NCBI RefSeq assembly: GCF_012911845.1
Contig: NZ_JAAXCU010000040.1
Span: 1 to 50,730 of the forward strand
Length of the DNA: 50,730 nucleotides
From: Bacillus sp. RO2
GTDB taxonomy: Bacteria; Bacillota; Bacilli; Bacillales; Bacillaceae_I
Direction of reading: 5' to 3'
Position 1 is the first letter of the stretch, and every line of letters begins with the position of its first letter. This document shows positions 43,502 to 50,730 of this stretch, piece by piece. The notes below the pieces were generated by a model. The model made no database searches, was not told the DNA's origin, and saw nothing but the letters and a program-made list of their open reading frames with translations. The translations under genes and the position numbers were made by a program.

Positions 43502-44914
43502 TTGAAAAAGAACTTTCTCGTAAAAACTTCTATTGCAGGGATGCTCGTCTTTTCTGCTATGGCCCCGATGACGTTTGCCCATGACAGATTAGATGAAACC
43601 GGTTTATTAAAAGGGGAACGGACACTGTATGATGATTTGGCAGTCCCCCAGCTTTACGGCAGTAAAAACTTGAAACACCTTAAAGAAGTGGCTGCACCTG
43701 AAATGAAAGTAATTAGAGAAGATGGCAAACAAAATACTTTTGCAGATGTATATTCCCATAAAGGCTATGCTTATGTAGGAACCCACACCCGAAACGGAGG
43801 AAATGGCGGAGTGCGGGTATTTGATTTAAAAGATCCAGCCAACCCTAAGGAGATTTCCGTATTTGCACATAACGATATCCCTGGAACATGGCAGGAAAAA
43901 GTTATTGTAAAATCCGTTAGTACCCCTGACTTTAAAGGAGACCTTGCCGTGGTCAGCGTGCAGGAATTGAACCGCAATAACCCAAATTCTAAAGGCGGTT
44001 TCCTTTTATATGATGTGACAAATCCAGCTGAGCCAGTAAAGCTTGGATTCTGGGAAGTGACAAAACAAACGACAGGGACCCATGAATTGTATTTAACCAC
44101 CCAAGGCAACCGCGCATTGGTGCTTGCCGCAAGTCCTTATGCCGATTATTATAGCCATGGTGAGTCTCGTGATTTCCAGGTGGTGGATGTCTCTAATCCA
44201 GCTGAACCGACAACCCTTTGGCAGTTTGATCCTAGGGAGCTTCCAGAAGTAGCAGAAGACTTTAACGGCTATCACTGGCAATCACCTGATGGGAAGACCC
44301 GCCCTGTATTCAATCATAGCGCCATTACTGATGACAATGGCCGTTATGCATATGTTTCCATGTGGGACTTGGGAACGGTCATTTTTGATTTGAAAGATCC
44401 GGAAAACCCTGAATACCTTGGACGTACTGATTTTGCTGCGAAACAACAAGGCTCTGCCCATTCAGCTGCACTCGCAAAGGGCGGGACGATTCTTATTGAG
44501 ACGCGTGAAGTGTATCAACCTTTAAAATCAGGTTTTGAAGCTGCTTTTGGATATACCCGCATTTTTGATATTAAAGATAAGACAAACCCTGTCTTATTGA
44601 GCGAATTCAAAACAGACCTAACTCATGATATTCCAGAAGGTGCGCCACCTACCTATGCGACCTTCTCCAAAACGGTGCATGATCCAAAAGTTCACGGAAA
44701 CACATTATATTTGAGCTATTATGCTGGCGGGGTTGTTGCTGTAGATATCACTGATCCAAGTGAACCGACAGAGATTGGCAGATATACCCCTGAGCGATCT
44801 GATGTATGGGGTGTATTTGTAGACAGAAACTATGTCCTTGCTTCCGATATCGGATCCGGATTAAAGGTTTTATTGAAAAATAACAGCAATAAGTCGGATA
44901 AGTTTGTAGAATAG
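43502..44914 (+). CDS. Exported LVIVD-repeat (beta-propeller-like) protein
   Basis: A 470-aa exported protein: a Sec signal (KKNFLVKTS..., hydrophobic to about 22) ending MTFAHD, with likely cleavage after TFA. At least six LVIVD-type repeats follow, for example VRVFDLKDPANPKEIS, LLYDVTNPAEPVKLG, FQVVDVSNPAEPTTLW, VIFDLKDPENPEYLG, TRIFDIKDKTNPVLLS and VVAVDITDPSEPTEIG, spaced as propeller blades. Function is unknown; such proteins are usually extracellular or surface-bound. The start is TTG 43502, 7 bp after AGGAGG. Confidence 0.88.
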   Translation: MKKNFLVKTSIAGMLVFSAMAPMTFAHDRLDETGLLKGERTLYDDLAVPQLYGSKNLKHLKEVAAPEMKVIREDGKQNTFADVYSHKGYAYVGTHTRNGGNGGVRVFDLKDPANPKEISVFAHNDIPGTWQEKVIVKSVSTPDFKGDLAVVSVQELNRNNPNSKGGFLLYDVTNPAEPVKLGFWEVTKQTTGTHELYLTTQGNRALVLAASPYADYYSHGESRDFQVVDVSNPAEPTTLWQFDPRELPEVAEDFNGYHWQSPDGKTRPVFNHSAITDDNGRYAYVSMWDLGTVIFDLKDPENPEYLGRTDFAAKQQGSAHSAALAKGGTILIETREVYQPLKSGFEAAFGYTRIFDIKDKTNPVLLSEFKTDLTHDIPEGAPPTYATFSKTVHDPKVHGNTLYLSYYAGGVVAVDITDPSEPTEIGRYTPERSDVWGVFVDRNYVLASDIGSGLKVLLKNNSNKSDKFVE

Positions 44915-44920
44915 CAAGTA

Positions 44921-44956
44921 AAAACGCCGAATCAGTAAGTTGATTCGGCGCTTTTC
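44921..44956 (+). terminator. Intrinsic terminator of the LVIVD gene
   Basis: CGCCGAATCA pairs with TGATTCGGCG around a 6-nt loop, followed by CTTTTC. It is 10 bp past the stop. Confidence 0.93.
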
Positions 44957-44992
44957 GTGTGGATGTAAGTTGTTTGAACTTAACAGGGTGCA

Positions 44993-45068
44993 AGTTGATG
45001 CCAAAATGGGCTGAGTTCGTGCCGAAACTTGGCAAGTTCGTCCCAAAACACACCGAGTTCGTGCTAAA
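44993..45068. repeat. 21-bp-phased AGTTCGTGCC array (locus 4)
   Basis: Copies of AGTTCGTGCCGAA-like words start at 44993 (AGTTGATGCC), 45014, 45035 (AGTTCGTCCC) and 45056 (AGTTCGTGCT), each exactly 21 bp apart; a weaker AGTTGTTTGAA starts at 44968. The motif differs from loci 1-3 but the step is identical. It lies between the convergent LVIVD and VWA genes, just beyond the terminator. Confidence 0.85.
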
Positions 45069-45101
45069 GCTCCTTCCCCTTAATAACAGAAAGTCCCCGC
45101 C

Positions 45102-46562
45102 TTACCCATTCTCCTCTTTCAACTTTTTCATCCGTTTGATCCAGTCCTCAATTTCTGCATCTATTCGATCAAGCTCATCGTTCATTTCTTTGTCCTTTTT
45201 CGCATGAAGTTCTTCCTTTAATGCTCGCATCGTTTCTTCATATTCTTCAATCCTTGTAAGTAGAGCAGCTTCCTCTTCTTCTGTAATCTGTTCTGCTTCC
45301 CTAAGGGAGCTTGCAGCCTCTCGGAATCGTTCTGTTTCTTTGTTGATGGCATTTTGAATGGTTGATTCCATGTTACTGAGGTCTAGATTTGCAAAGGAGA
45401 CGGCAAAGGTCCCTTTCGGAGATGCAAGCGATTTGTTCATCAAATCCAAGTTATCCGGCAACCATTTGTATTTCATGCTGTTCTGCAGGTCGTCTGCATT
45501 GTCAGCAGAAATGTATTCCCCGTTTCCTGCAGCCGCCACTTCCTTCAGCTGATTTTCTGATTCTTTGTCGACATTGAACCCGATGATGTTCACATGACGG
45601 CCTTCTTTTTCATCAGCAAAGGCTTGCGCTTCCTCTACCGGGTTGCCGTCGCACGTTTCCATTCCGTCACTTACAATATAAAGAGTAATGTCCCCTTCAT
45701 ATGCAGCACTATCCTCACCAGCCGTTTTAATTGCTTCAGCAAGCGGGGTCCATCCTTTCGCTTCTACACCTTGAACTGCTTCAAAGAATGCTTTTTCGTT
45801 ATACGCCTGTGCCGGATAGACCTCATCTATCGTAGTACAGGATACTTGCATATCTTTGTCCTCTTGGGAACCGGCGTGCCCGTAAACATAGAGAGAAACA
45901 TCACTGTTCGTTCCGATTGTTTTACCAAAGCTCAAAACGGCGTCCTTGGCCACCTTCATTTTCTGCTGGCTATTTACATCCAACAGCATACTGGAGCTAG
46001 CATCCAAGAGGATTAACGCTTTTGCAGGCGTTCCCTGCCCATTAGGTGCTTCATCGTTCAGCTCAGGCTCGGGCAGGAGCGGTTCATTAAAAGAAGGCTC
46101 ATAGTTTGCTAGTTTTCCAATTGCCTCAGGGTACGCGCTGTTTCCTAATAGGTGGATAAACGCCTTCAATAATGTATCCGTTTCTGTGGATTCTGCCGTA
46201 ACGCTTTCCATATGTAAAAGAAAATCATCTTCCATCCCGCTTAAAGAATTGAGTGAGGGCCAAATACTGGTTTCCTCTTTATATTCAATATCTCCAGTCA
46301 TTGTACCGGACTGAATGGCTACAAACTCTTCTAGATTGGAAGGTATCACCACTTCATTCAACTTCCCAAGAACTTCCTCACCAGAAGCTGCTTTTTCATC
46401 TTCAGGCTCTTCTTCTTCGGTGTTTTTCTTTTCCTTAACTTCTTCCTCTTGCCACTCTTCTTCATTAGATGAATTAGATGGCTCAGTTACTGTGTTTTCC
46501 CCTTTGGAGCAACCTCCAAGTATAAACATGGTTATACTAAGTAACGTTATGATTAAACGCAT
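45102..46562 (-). CDS. VWA-domain lipoprotein
   Basis: A 486-aa lipoprotein: signal with lipobox ILGGC (Cys18), an acidic Glu-rich linker (about 25-65), a von Willebrand factor A domain with the MIDAS motif LLDASSSM (Asp187, Ser189, Ser191) and further VSDGMETCDG, and a long helical, charged C-terminus (about 410-486) likely to be coiled coil. VWA domains bind partner proteins in a Mg-dependent way; the partner is unknown. ATG 46562 has GGAGGG 6 bp upstream; an upstream in-frame start adds 24 residues before the signal. Confidence 0.87.
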   Translation of the reverse strand: MRLIITLLSITMFILGGCSKGENTVTEPSNSSNEEEWQEEEVKEKKNTEEEEPEDEKAASGEEVLGKLNEVVIPSNLEEFVAIQSGTMTGDIEYKEETSIWPSLNSLSGMEDDFLLHMESVTAESTETDTLLKAFIHLLGNSAYPEAIGKLANYEPSFNEPLLPEPELNDEAPNGQGTPAKALILLDASSSMLLDVNSQQKMKVAKDAVLSFGKTIGTNSDVSLYVYGHAGSQEDKDMQVSCTTIDEVYPAQAYNEKAFFEAVQGVEAKGWTPLAEAIKTAGEDSAAYEGDITLYIVSDGMETCDGNPVEEAQAFADEKEGRHVNIIGFNVDKESENQLKEVAAAGNGEYISADNADDLQNSMKYKWLPDNLDLMNKSLASPKGTFAVSFANLDLSNMESTIQNAINKETERFREAASSLREAEQITEEEEAALLTRIEEYEETMRALKEELHAKKDKEMNDELDRIDAEIEDWIKRMKKLKEENG

Positions 46563-46638
46563 CTGTTTCCCTCCATTTCTTCTATAAGTAGGATAACTAT
46601 CACTGCTCTTCTTTTCCAATGAAAAATATTCCAAAACA

Positions 46639-46675
46639 CAAAAAAGGGACGCCTCCTCTGGATGAAGACGCCCTT
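46639..46675 (-). terminator. Intrinsic terminator of the YflT-like gene
   Basis: Minus-strand AAGGG-CGTCTTC pairs with GAGGAGGCG-CCCTT (with G-U pairs), followed by TTTTTTG. It is 20 bp past the stop. Confidence 0.8.
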
Positions 46676-46694
46676 ACGTTTCCAATTGTTGTAT

Positions 46695-47120
46695 TTAATC
46701 TAGTTGCCTAATACCCGTTTCTTCAGTCATCCTTTGATGCCCGCGGTCATCAGTACAAGGCTCCACCGTTCGCGCTTCCTGGCTCTCTTTTTCATTCGTC
46801 AGCACCAATATCCTGCCGTTCTCCACATCAGTTGCATACATTGGTGCATCTCGGTCTGAGAGACCTAGCTCTAGCAGTTTGTTGCCCACTCCTCTTGGTG
46901 CTTGCGCCTCATCTGGCAAGAAAAGCTTGTCGACCATAGAATCGTCTTCTTCTGATGTAATGTGTTCTACCCTTGTGCCTATGGGGTAGTCAAAACCAAT
47001 TTCATCCCCAAGCGCAACCACGACAATCTCTTCTGCACGGTATCCCTGTACAATCAAGCCTTCCACTACATTTCTAGCTTTTTTCTCTGTATCATATACA
47101 CCTAATATCGTTTTTTTCAT
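46695..47120 (-). CDS. General stress protein 17M-like (YflT family)
   Basis: A 141-aa protein with an N-terminal domain like the heat-induced stress protein YflT (KTILGVYDTEKKARNVVEGL, then YRAEEIVVVAL) and a less conserved charged C-terminus ending RQLD. Relatives in B. subtilis (YflT, GspA-like 17M) are sigma-B-regulated; function is unknown. A sigma-B promoter lies upstream. The CTAGGAGGAAACGATA segment supplies the ribosome binding site. Confidence 0.85.
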   Translation of the reverse strand: MKKTILGVYDTEKKARNVVEGLIVQGYRAEEIVVVALGDEIGFDYPIGTRVEHITSEEDDSMVDKLFLPDEAQAPRGVGNKLLELGLSDRDAPMYATDVENGRILVLTNEKESQEARTVEPCTDDRGHQRMTEETGIRQLD

Positions 47121-47162
47121 TATCGTTTCCTCCTAGGAAAAGAATAGCTCTTTTCTCTATAC

Positions 47163-47187
47163 ATTCCCCCGTGGAAACAGTTGAAAC
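47163..47187 (-). promoter_or_regulatory. Sigma-B promoter of the YflT-like gene
   Basis: Minus-strand GTTTCA, a 13-bp spacer and GGGAAT about 43 bp before the start codon. Confidence 0.82.
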
Positions 47188-47211
47188 ACTCTTACAGAAA
47201 TTTCCTAACAC

Positions 47212-48921
47212 TTATCCGAATTGAGCATGATGCAATCTGCTATAGATTCCTTCTGCCTCAATCAGTTCCTCATGTCGGCCTTGTTCTGCAATGCCGTCTT
47301 TCGTCACAACCATAATACGGTCTGCATTTTTAATAGTGGCAAGGCGGTGGGCGATGACCAGCGTTGTCCGGTCTTTAGAAAGCTCTGTCAAAGACTCCTG
47401 GATAGCGCGTTCCGTTTCGGTATCAAGTGCGGACGTCGCTTCATCTAAAATCAGAATAGGCGGGTTCTTCAGGAAGATCCGTGAAATGGCAAGTCGCTGC
47501 TTTTGACCGCCAGACAATTTTACCCCACGTTCCCCAATGACGGTATCAAGCCCCTGAGGCTGTGTGGAGATGAATTCATCCAGCTGGGAACGTCTTGCCG
47601 CCTCCATGATTTCTGCGTCTGTCGCTTCAAGTTTTCCGTAAGCAATATTTTCTCGGATCGTTCCGGAAAAAAGAAACACATCCTGCTGCACGATGCCTAT
47701 TTGGCTCCGCAAGGATTCGAGCGTCAATTCGCGGGTATCATAGCCGTCAATGAGGATGCTGCCTTCCTCTAATTCATAGAATCTTGGCAAAAGACTGCAG
47801 AGTGTTGTTTTTCCAGCACCTGAAGGTCCAACAATCGCAACCGTTTCTCCCGCGCGGACAGTAAGATTGATATTTTTCAATACTCGCTCATTACCCTCAT
47901 AACCAAAAGAAACATTACGGTAATGAATTTCCCCTTCGAGATCCGCATGGACCGCACCAGGTGCATCTGCAATATCCGGTTCCGTATCCATGATTTCTGT
48001 ATACCTTTTGAACCCCGCAATTCCCTTTGGATAGCTCTCAATTACTGCATTTATTTTCTGGATAGGTCCTAGTAAAATATTGGAGAGCAGGATAAAAGCG
48101 ACGAATTCCCCGTAGCTAAGCTCCCCGCGTATAACAAAAAAGGTTCCAAATAGCAGTGTAAATAACGTCACAAGACGCATCAGCATGTAGTTAGCCGTGA
48201 CATTCTGAGCCATGATTTTATAAGAAGCAAGTTTCGTAGAGCGGTAGCTTTCATTGTTTACTGCAAATTGCTTTTGTTCGTGTTTTTCGTTCGCAAAAGC
48301 CTGCACCACGCGGATTCCTCCGATGCTGTCCTCCACTCTTGCATTTATTTCTGCCACGTCACTGAACATTCTGCGGAACGTTCGTGTCATTTTCTTGTTA
48401 AAATGAATGGCCAGGATCATTAGTAGCGGAATGACTAAGAATGATAGAATAGCAAGCTTCCAGTTGATGGTGAGCATGATGAAAAACGCGCCTATAAGCG
48501 TCATCAAGGCGACAAACACATCCTCAGGTCCGTGGTGGGCAACTTCTCCGATCTCCTCTAAATCCTTGGTTAGCCTAGAGATGGAGTGCCCTGTTTTATT
48601 ATTGTCGTAATAACCGAATGAAAGCTTCTGCATGTGCTGAAATAACTTTCTGCGCATGTCGGTTTCAATATTAATCCCGAGCATATGGCCCCAATAGGTA
48701 ACCACATAATGAAGCCCGGTGTTGACGGCATAAATGGCAAGCAATCCGATGCACGCCCAGACGATAAGCGTCCAATTTTCCTGTGGCAAAAGCCTATCAA
48801 TCACCTGGTTTACGGCAACCGGAAATGCAAGCTCCAACAAACCTACCAAAACGGCGCAGGAAAAATCCAAAATAAACAGCCACTTATATGGCTTATAATA
48901 CGAGAAAAACCGTCGTACCAA
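47212..48921 (-). CDS. ABC exporter, fused permease and ATPase, Fur-controlled
   Basis: About 569 aa: six transmembrane helices in an exporter-type membrane domain (1-310), then an ATPase with Walker A GPSGAGKTT, Q-loop VQQDVFLF, signature LSGGQKQRLAISR, Walker B ILILDEATSALD and H-loop AHR. It is a half-transporter expected to dimerise. A perfect Fur box over the promoter suggests induction on iron starvation, for example in siderophore or metal-linked export; the substrate is not known. The start is uncertain: TTG 48921 has AAAGGGTG 8 bp upstream; GTG 48930 is too close to that site. Confidence 0.9.
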   Translation of the reverse strand: MVRRFFSYYKPYKWLFILDFSCAVLVGLLELAFPVAVNQVIDRLLPQENWTLIVWACIGLLAIYAVNTGLHYVVTYWGHMLGINIETDMRRKLFQHMQKLSFGYYDNNKTGHSISRLTKDLEEIGEVAHHGPEDVFVALMTLIGAFFIMLTINWKLAILSFLVIPLLMILAIHFNKKMTRTFRRMFSDVAEINARVEDSIGGIRVVQAFANEKHEQKQFAVNNESYRSTKLASYKIMAQNVTANYMLMRLVTLFTLLFGTFFVIRGELSYGEFVAFILLSNILLGPIQKINAVIESYPKGIAGFKRYTEIMDTEPDIADAPGAVHADLEGEIHYRNVSFGYEGNERVLKNINLTVRAGETVAIVGPSGAGKTTLCSLLPRFYELEEGSILIDGYDTRELTLESLRSQIGIVQQDVFLFSGTIRENIAYGKLEATDAEIMEAARRSQLDEFISTQPQGLDTVIGERGVKLSGGQKQRLAISRIFLKNPPILILDEATSALDTETERAIQESLTELSKDRTTLVIAHRLATIKNADRIMVVTKDGIAEQGRHEELIEAEGIYSRLHHAQFG

Positions 48922-48981
48922 TGCTTCCACACCCTTTTTTTATTTGTTATGTATCTTGCTTTTTTTATTTCGACACTCTAA

Positions 48982-48996
48982 TGATAATCATTATCA
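48982..48996 (-). promoter_or_regulatory. Fur box (7-1-7)
   Basis: TGATAAT-C-ATTATCA is a perfect match to the Bacillus Fur 7-1-7 consensus, placed directly downstream of the -10 of the ABC exporter promoter. Confidence 0.93.
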
Positions 48997-49006
48997 TTTA
49001 AATTCT

Positions 49007-49036
49007 ACTATACTACCCTTTGCTGATGCACGTCAA
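49007..49036 (-). promoter_or_regulatory. Sigma-A promoter of the ABC exporter
   Basis: Minus-strand TTGACG, an 18-bp spacer and TATAGT. The Fur box covers the expected start site, the classic arrangement for iron repression. Confidence 0.8.
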
Positions 49037-49214
49037 TGAAATTTATGTTAGATGTCTACTTTTAGAATGGGAACTTATTGGGATGAACGAAGCAACTCCA
49101 GGAGGCGAAGAAGGATGTTTATGGGAAGGGTTTTAGCAAATTAGGCTTTCGGACTTAATTGATTTTGAAGTAAAAAATGCGGGAAATGATCCCCTTTTGG
49201 GTTCTAAAAAACCA

Positions 49215-49297
49215 TTCGGACAACTTTCCCAAAGGTTCAGACATTTTATTACCTTTTTTGGTCGGGGTTCGGACATTTACAGAGGGATGTTCGGTCA
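49215..49297. repeat. 21-bp-phased TTCGGTCA array (locus 3)
   Basis: TTCGGACA at 49215, TTCAGACA at 49236, TTTGGTCG at 49257, TTCGGACA at 49268 and TTCGGTCA at 49290. Steps are 21, 21, 11 and 22 bp. An outlying TTCGGACT is at 49148. The segment carrying the last two motifs is nearly the same as the 41997-42026 part of locus 2, in reverse complement. It abuts the insertion sequence. Confidence 0.82.
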
Positions 49298-49391
49298 AAC
49301 ATTTTGCGCCTTTGGAGGTAGTATGAAAAGTGGACATTGGGATTGGCGTCATGTTTTAATCAAAACTAACAGATAAAAGGACGTGTTAAAC

Positions 49392-49697
49392 ATGACGAAA
49401 AAGAAAAGCTACTCTCCAGAGTTTAGGGAATATGTGGTGAAACAAATCGTATTGGATGGACACAAGATCGTTGACGTTAGTCAAAAACTAGATATCCCAT
49501 ATGATACATTACAAAAGTGGGTATATCGCTTTAAGAAAAGACAGAAAGAAGCTGCTCAACAAGCTCAAAATCAATTATTAACAGCTTCTGAATACAAGGA
49601 AATGTATGAAGCTGAAAAGAGAACTAAGCTTGAATTACAGGAAGAGATAGATATCTTAAAAAAGGCCATGCACATCTTCACGCAAGAAAAGAAGTGA
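49392..49697 (+). CDS. IS3-family transposase OrfA
   Basis: A 101-aa protein with a helix-turn-helix (YSPEFREYVVKQIVLDG to DIPYDTLQKWVYRF, about 5-47) and a C-terminal leucine-zipper-like helix (YKEMYEAEKRTKLELQEEID). It binds the IS ends. ATG 49392 is preceded by AAAGGA; a GTG three codons earlier is possible. TTA-AAA-AAG at 49656-49664 is an in-frame A-AAA-AAG slippery heptamer for -1 frameshifting into OrfB. Confidence 0.93.
   Translation: MTKKKSYSPEFREYVVKQIVLDGHKIVDVSQKLDIPYDTLQKWVYRFKKRQKEAAQQAQNQLLTASEYKEMYEAEKRTKLELQEEIDILKKAMHIFTQEKK
49658..49664 (+). promoter_or_regulatory. Programmed -1 frameshift site A-AAA-AAG
   Basis: The heptamer is in the correct phase (ttA AAA AAG). After slipping back one base, the frame stays open through GHAHLHARKE into OrfB. 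It matches the standard IS3-family mechanism that makes the full OrfAB transposase. Confidence 0.85.
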
Positions 49698-50605
49698 TTT
49701 TCGAATTCATTCATTCCCACCGGAATGAACACACCGTGGTGTTGATGTGCAGAGTTCTTGGTGTGTCTACATCTGGCTATTATTTATATGTGAAGCGATT
49801 GGGCCGTGAGGAAACGAAAAATGAACAATGGAGAAAGTACGTTGATGAACGTATTCTCTTCCATTTCGCTGATAACCACGAAACATATGGTAGTGTGAGA
49901 ATTCACCGTAAGTTAGTGAAAAAAGATAAAATAAATGTTTCTCCTAAAACGGTCGCCAATCGCATGAGAGCGTTAGGTTTGTTTGCCACACCGCCTAAAG
50001 TATATACCGTCACAACAGATTCTCAACATTCCAATCGTACATATAACAATAACTTGAATCGTGAATTTAACCCAGATGCCCCCAACAAAGTTTGGGTGAC
50101 AGATATCACCTATATCCCTACACATGAAGGTTTCTTATATTTTAATCCAATCCTGGACTTGTTCGGCAGGAAGGTTATTAGTTATGCCATGGATGACAAA
50201 ATGGACCGTTCCTTGCCTCTTCGAGCTTTGAGAGAAGCTATAAAATTACGTCAACCGAAGAAAGGTTGGATACACCACTCAGATAAAGGCAGTCAATATT
50301 GTTCCAATGACTATATTGACGAGCTCAAAGAAGCAAAAGCGAAAATTAGTATGAGTAGGAAAGCTACACCCTACGATAATGCCTGTGCAGAGTCGTTTTT
50401 TGCCTCAATGAAAAAGGAGTATCTGAATAAATATGTGTTTAAAACAAAGGCAGAAGCTATGGGAGCAGTGCAATTCTATGTTGAGTTTTACAATAGGAAG
50501 AGGATGCATTCCACACTAGAATACGCCACACCCAATGAGTACGAATTGGCATACTTTAAGGCGCAAGCAGAAGACGCCAATAAATCTCATTTAACCTCTG
50601 CTTAG
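49694..50605 (+). CDS. IS3-family transposase OrfB (DDE integrase)
   Basis: A 303-aa retroviral-type integrase domain. The catalytic triad is Asp137 (VTDITYIPT), Asp197 (HHSDKGSQY) and Glu233 (CAESFFASMK), a D-D-35-E spacing typical of IS3. An N-terminal HTH_21-like region (YGSVRIHRKL) precedes it. GTG 49694 overlaps the OrfA stop, and the active protein is probably the OrfAB fusion. Both frames are intact, so the element may be active. Confidence 0.94.
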   Translation: MIFEFIHSHRNEHTVVLMCRVLGVSTSGYYLYVKRLGREETKNEQWRKYVDERILFHFADNHETYGSVRIHRKLVKKDKINVSPKTVANRMRALGLFATPPKVYTVTTDSQHSNRTYNNNLNREFNPDAPNKVWVTDITYIPTHEGFLYFNPILDLFGRKVISYAMDDKMDRSLPLRALREAIKLRQPKKGWIHHSDKGSQYCSNDYIDELKEAKAKISMSRKATPYDNACAESFFASMKKEYLNKYVFKTKAEAMGAVQFYVEFYNRKRMHSTLEYATPNEYELAYFKAQAEDANKSHLTSA

Positions 50606-50637
50606 AGGATCAATTCGGTTTTAATTGATCCTCTAAG
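50601..50637. terminator. Perfect 15-bp hairpin at the end of OrfB
   Basis: CTTAGAGGATCAATT and AATTGATCCTCTAAG form a perfect 15-bp stem around a 7-nt loop, including the OrfB stop codon. No T run follows on the plus strand, so it may block read-through by structure or be a transposase-related site. Confidence 0.6.
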
Positions 50638-50730
50638 TAGAGGCGTGCAAGCGAAGTGAATACGTAGCGCGGAAGAAAAAAATACGCCAATCCTATACGT
50701 ATTGATGTCTATTTTATTGACAGAACTCCA

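Larger units (their letters stand above)
49324..50722 (+). mobile_element. IS3-family (IS150-like) insertion sequence
   Basis: Two overlapping frames (OrfA and OrfB) in the IS3 arrangement, with a slippery A-AAA-AAG site. The ends share inverted GGATTGGCGT (49340-49349 and, reversed, 50684-50693) and GACAT/ATGTC near the outer edge. TG (49324) to CA (50722) is the most likely span, but the exact tips are uncertain by several bases, and the right side runs to within 8 bp of the window end. No target duplication can be confirmed. Confidence 0.85.

Overview
The window reads as a chromosomal segment of a Gram-positive endospore former of the family Bacillaceae. The gene order tRNAs - sprT - cmpA - tex - rsbX/sigB/rsbW/V/U/T/S/R - ndoA/ndoAI - alr - ydcC - acpS - rhomboid - ydbT/ydbS - cshA - murF - ddl follows the Bacillus subtilis backbone from about trnS to ddl. 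Ribosome binding sites are strong AAGGAGG types and TTG/GTG starts are frequent. The species cannot be fixed from the sequence. The many intergenic repeats and the copper and sigma-B accessory genes suggest a Bacillus-like relative rather than B. subtilis itself.

Layout. 1-13.5 kb: two tRNAs, the SprT-like metalloprotein, the 36-aa CmpA gene, Tex, the complete sigma-B partner-switching operon (stressosome RsbR/S/T, phosphatases RsbU/RsbX, RsbV/RsbW and SigB) and the MazEF-type EndoA/EndoAI pair; then alanine racemase, a lipoprotein and AcpS. 13-21.6 kb: rhomboid protease, two PH-domain membrane proteins, UV endonuclease UvsE, DEAD-box helicase CshA, MurF and Ddl. 21.9-29.9 kb: a secreted beta-propeller protein and a CsoR-controlled copper locus (csoR-copZ, copA, a His-rich membrane-anchored protein, a small sulfite/nitrite-reductase-like protein), with a divergent TVP38/DedA-like membrane protein. 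30.3-37 kb: HelD, biotin synthase under a BirA-type operator, a YciI-like protein and a general-stress cluster (SDR, KGG/GsiB-like, CsbD, two tiny membrane proteins). 37.1-41.7 kb: an ABC import operon resembling E. coli ynjBCD, including a CDP-alcohol phosphatidyltransferase comparable to ynjF. 42-50.7 kb: Mn-dependent pyrophosphatase, an LVIVD-repeat exported protein, a VWA lipoprotein, a YflT-like stress protein, a Fur-controlled ABC exporter and an IS3-family insertion sequence.

How it fits together. SigB encoded at 4.4-5.2 kb probably drives several distant genes here: matches to GTTT-N13/14-GGGWAT precede rsbV, the small membrane proteins and the yflT-like gene. Copper, iron and biotin each have a recognisable operator (CsoR, Fur, BirA).

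The most unusual content is between genes. Four gaps carry arrays of short degenerate motifs (TTCGGTCA/TGACCGAA at three loci, AGTTCGTGCC at a fourth) repeated at almost exactly 21 bp. Where the step breaks it is mostly 22, 31 or 32 bp, keeping the DNA helical phase but not a reading frame. A fifth gap has a 52-bp tandem repeat. A separate dispersed GC-rich family with GTTGATT/AATCAAC ends occurs eight times, two copies sharing a nested module of about 57 bp. No known system explains these arrays to me; they are the best candidates here for something undescribed.
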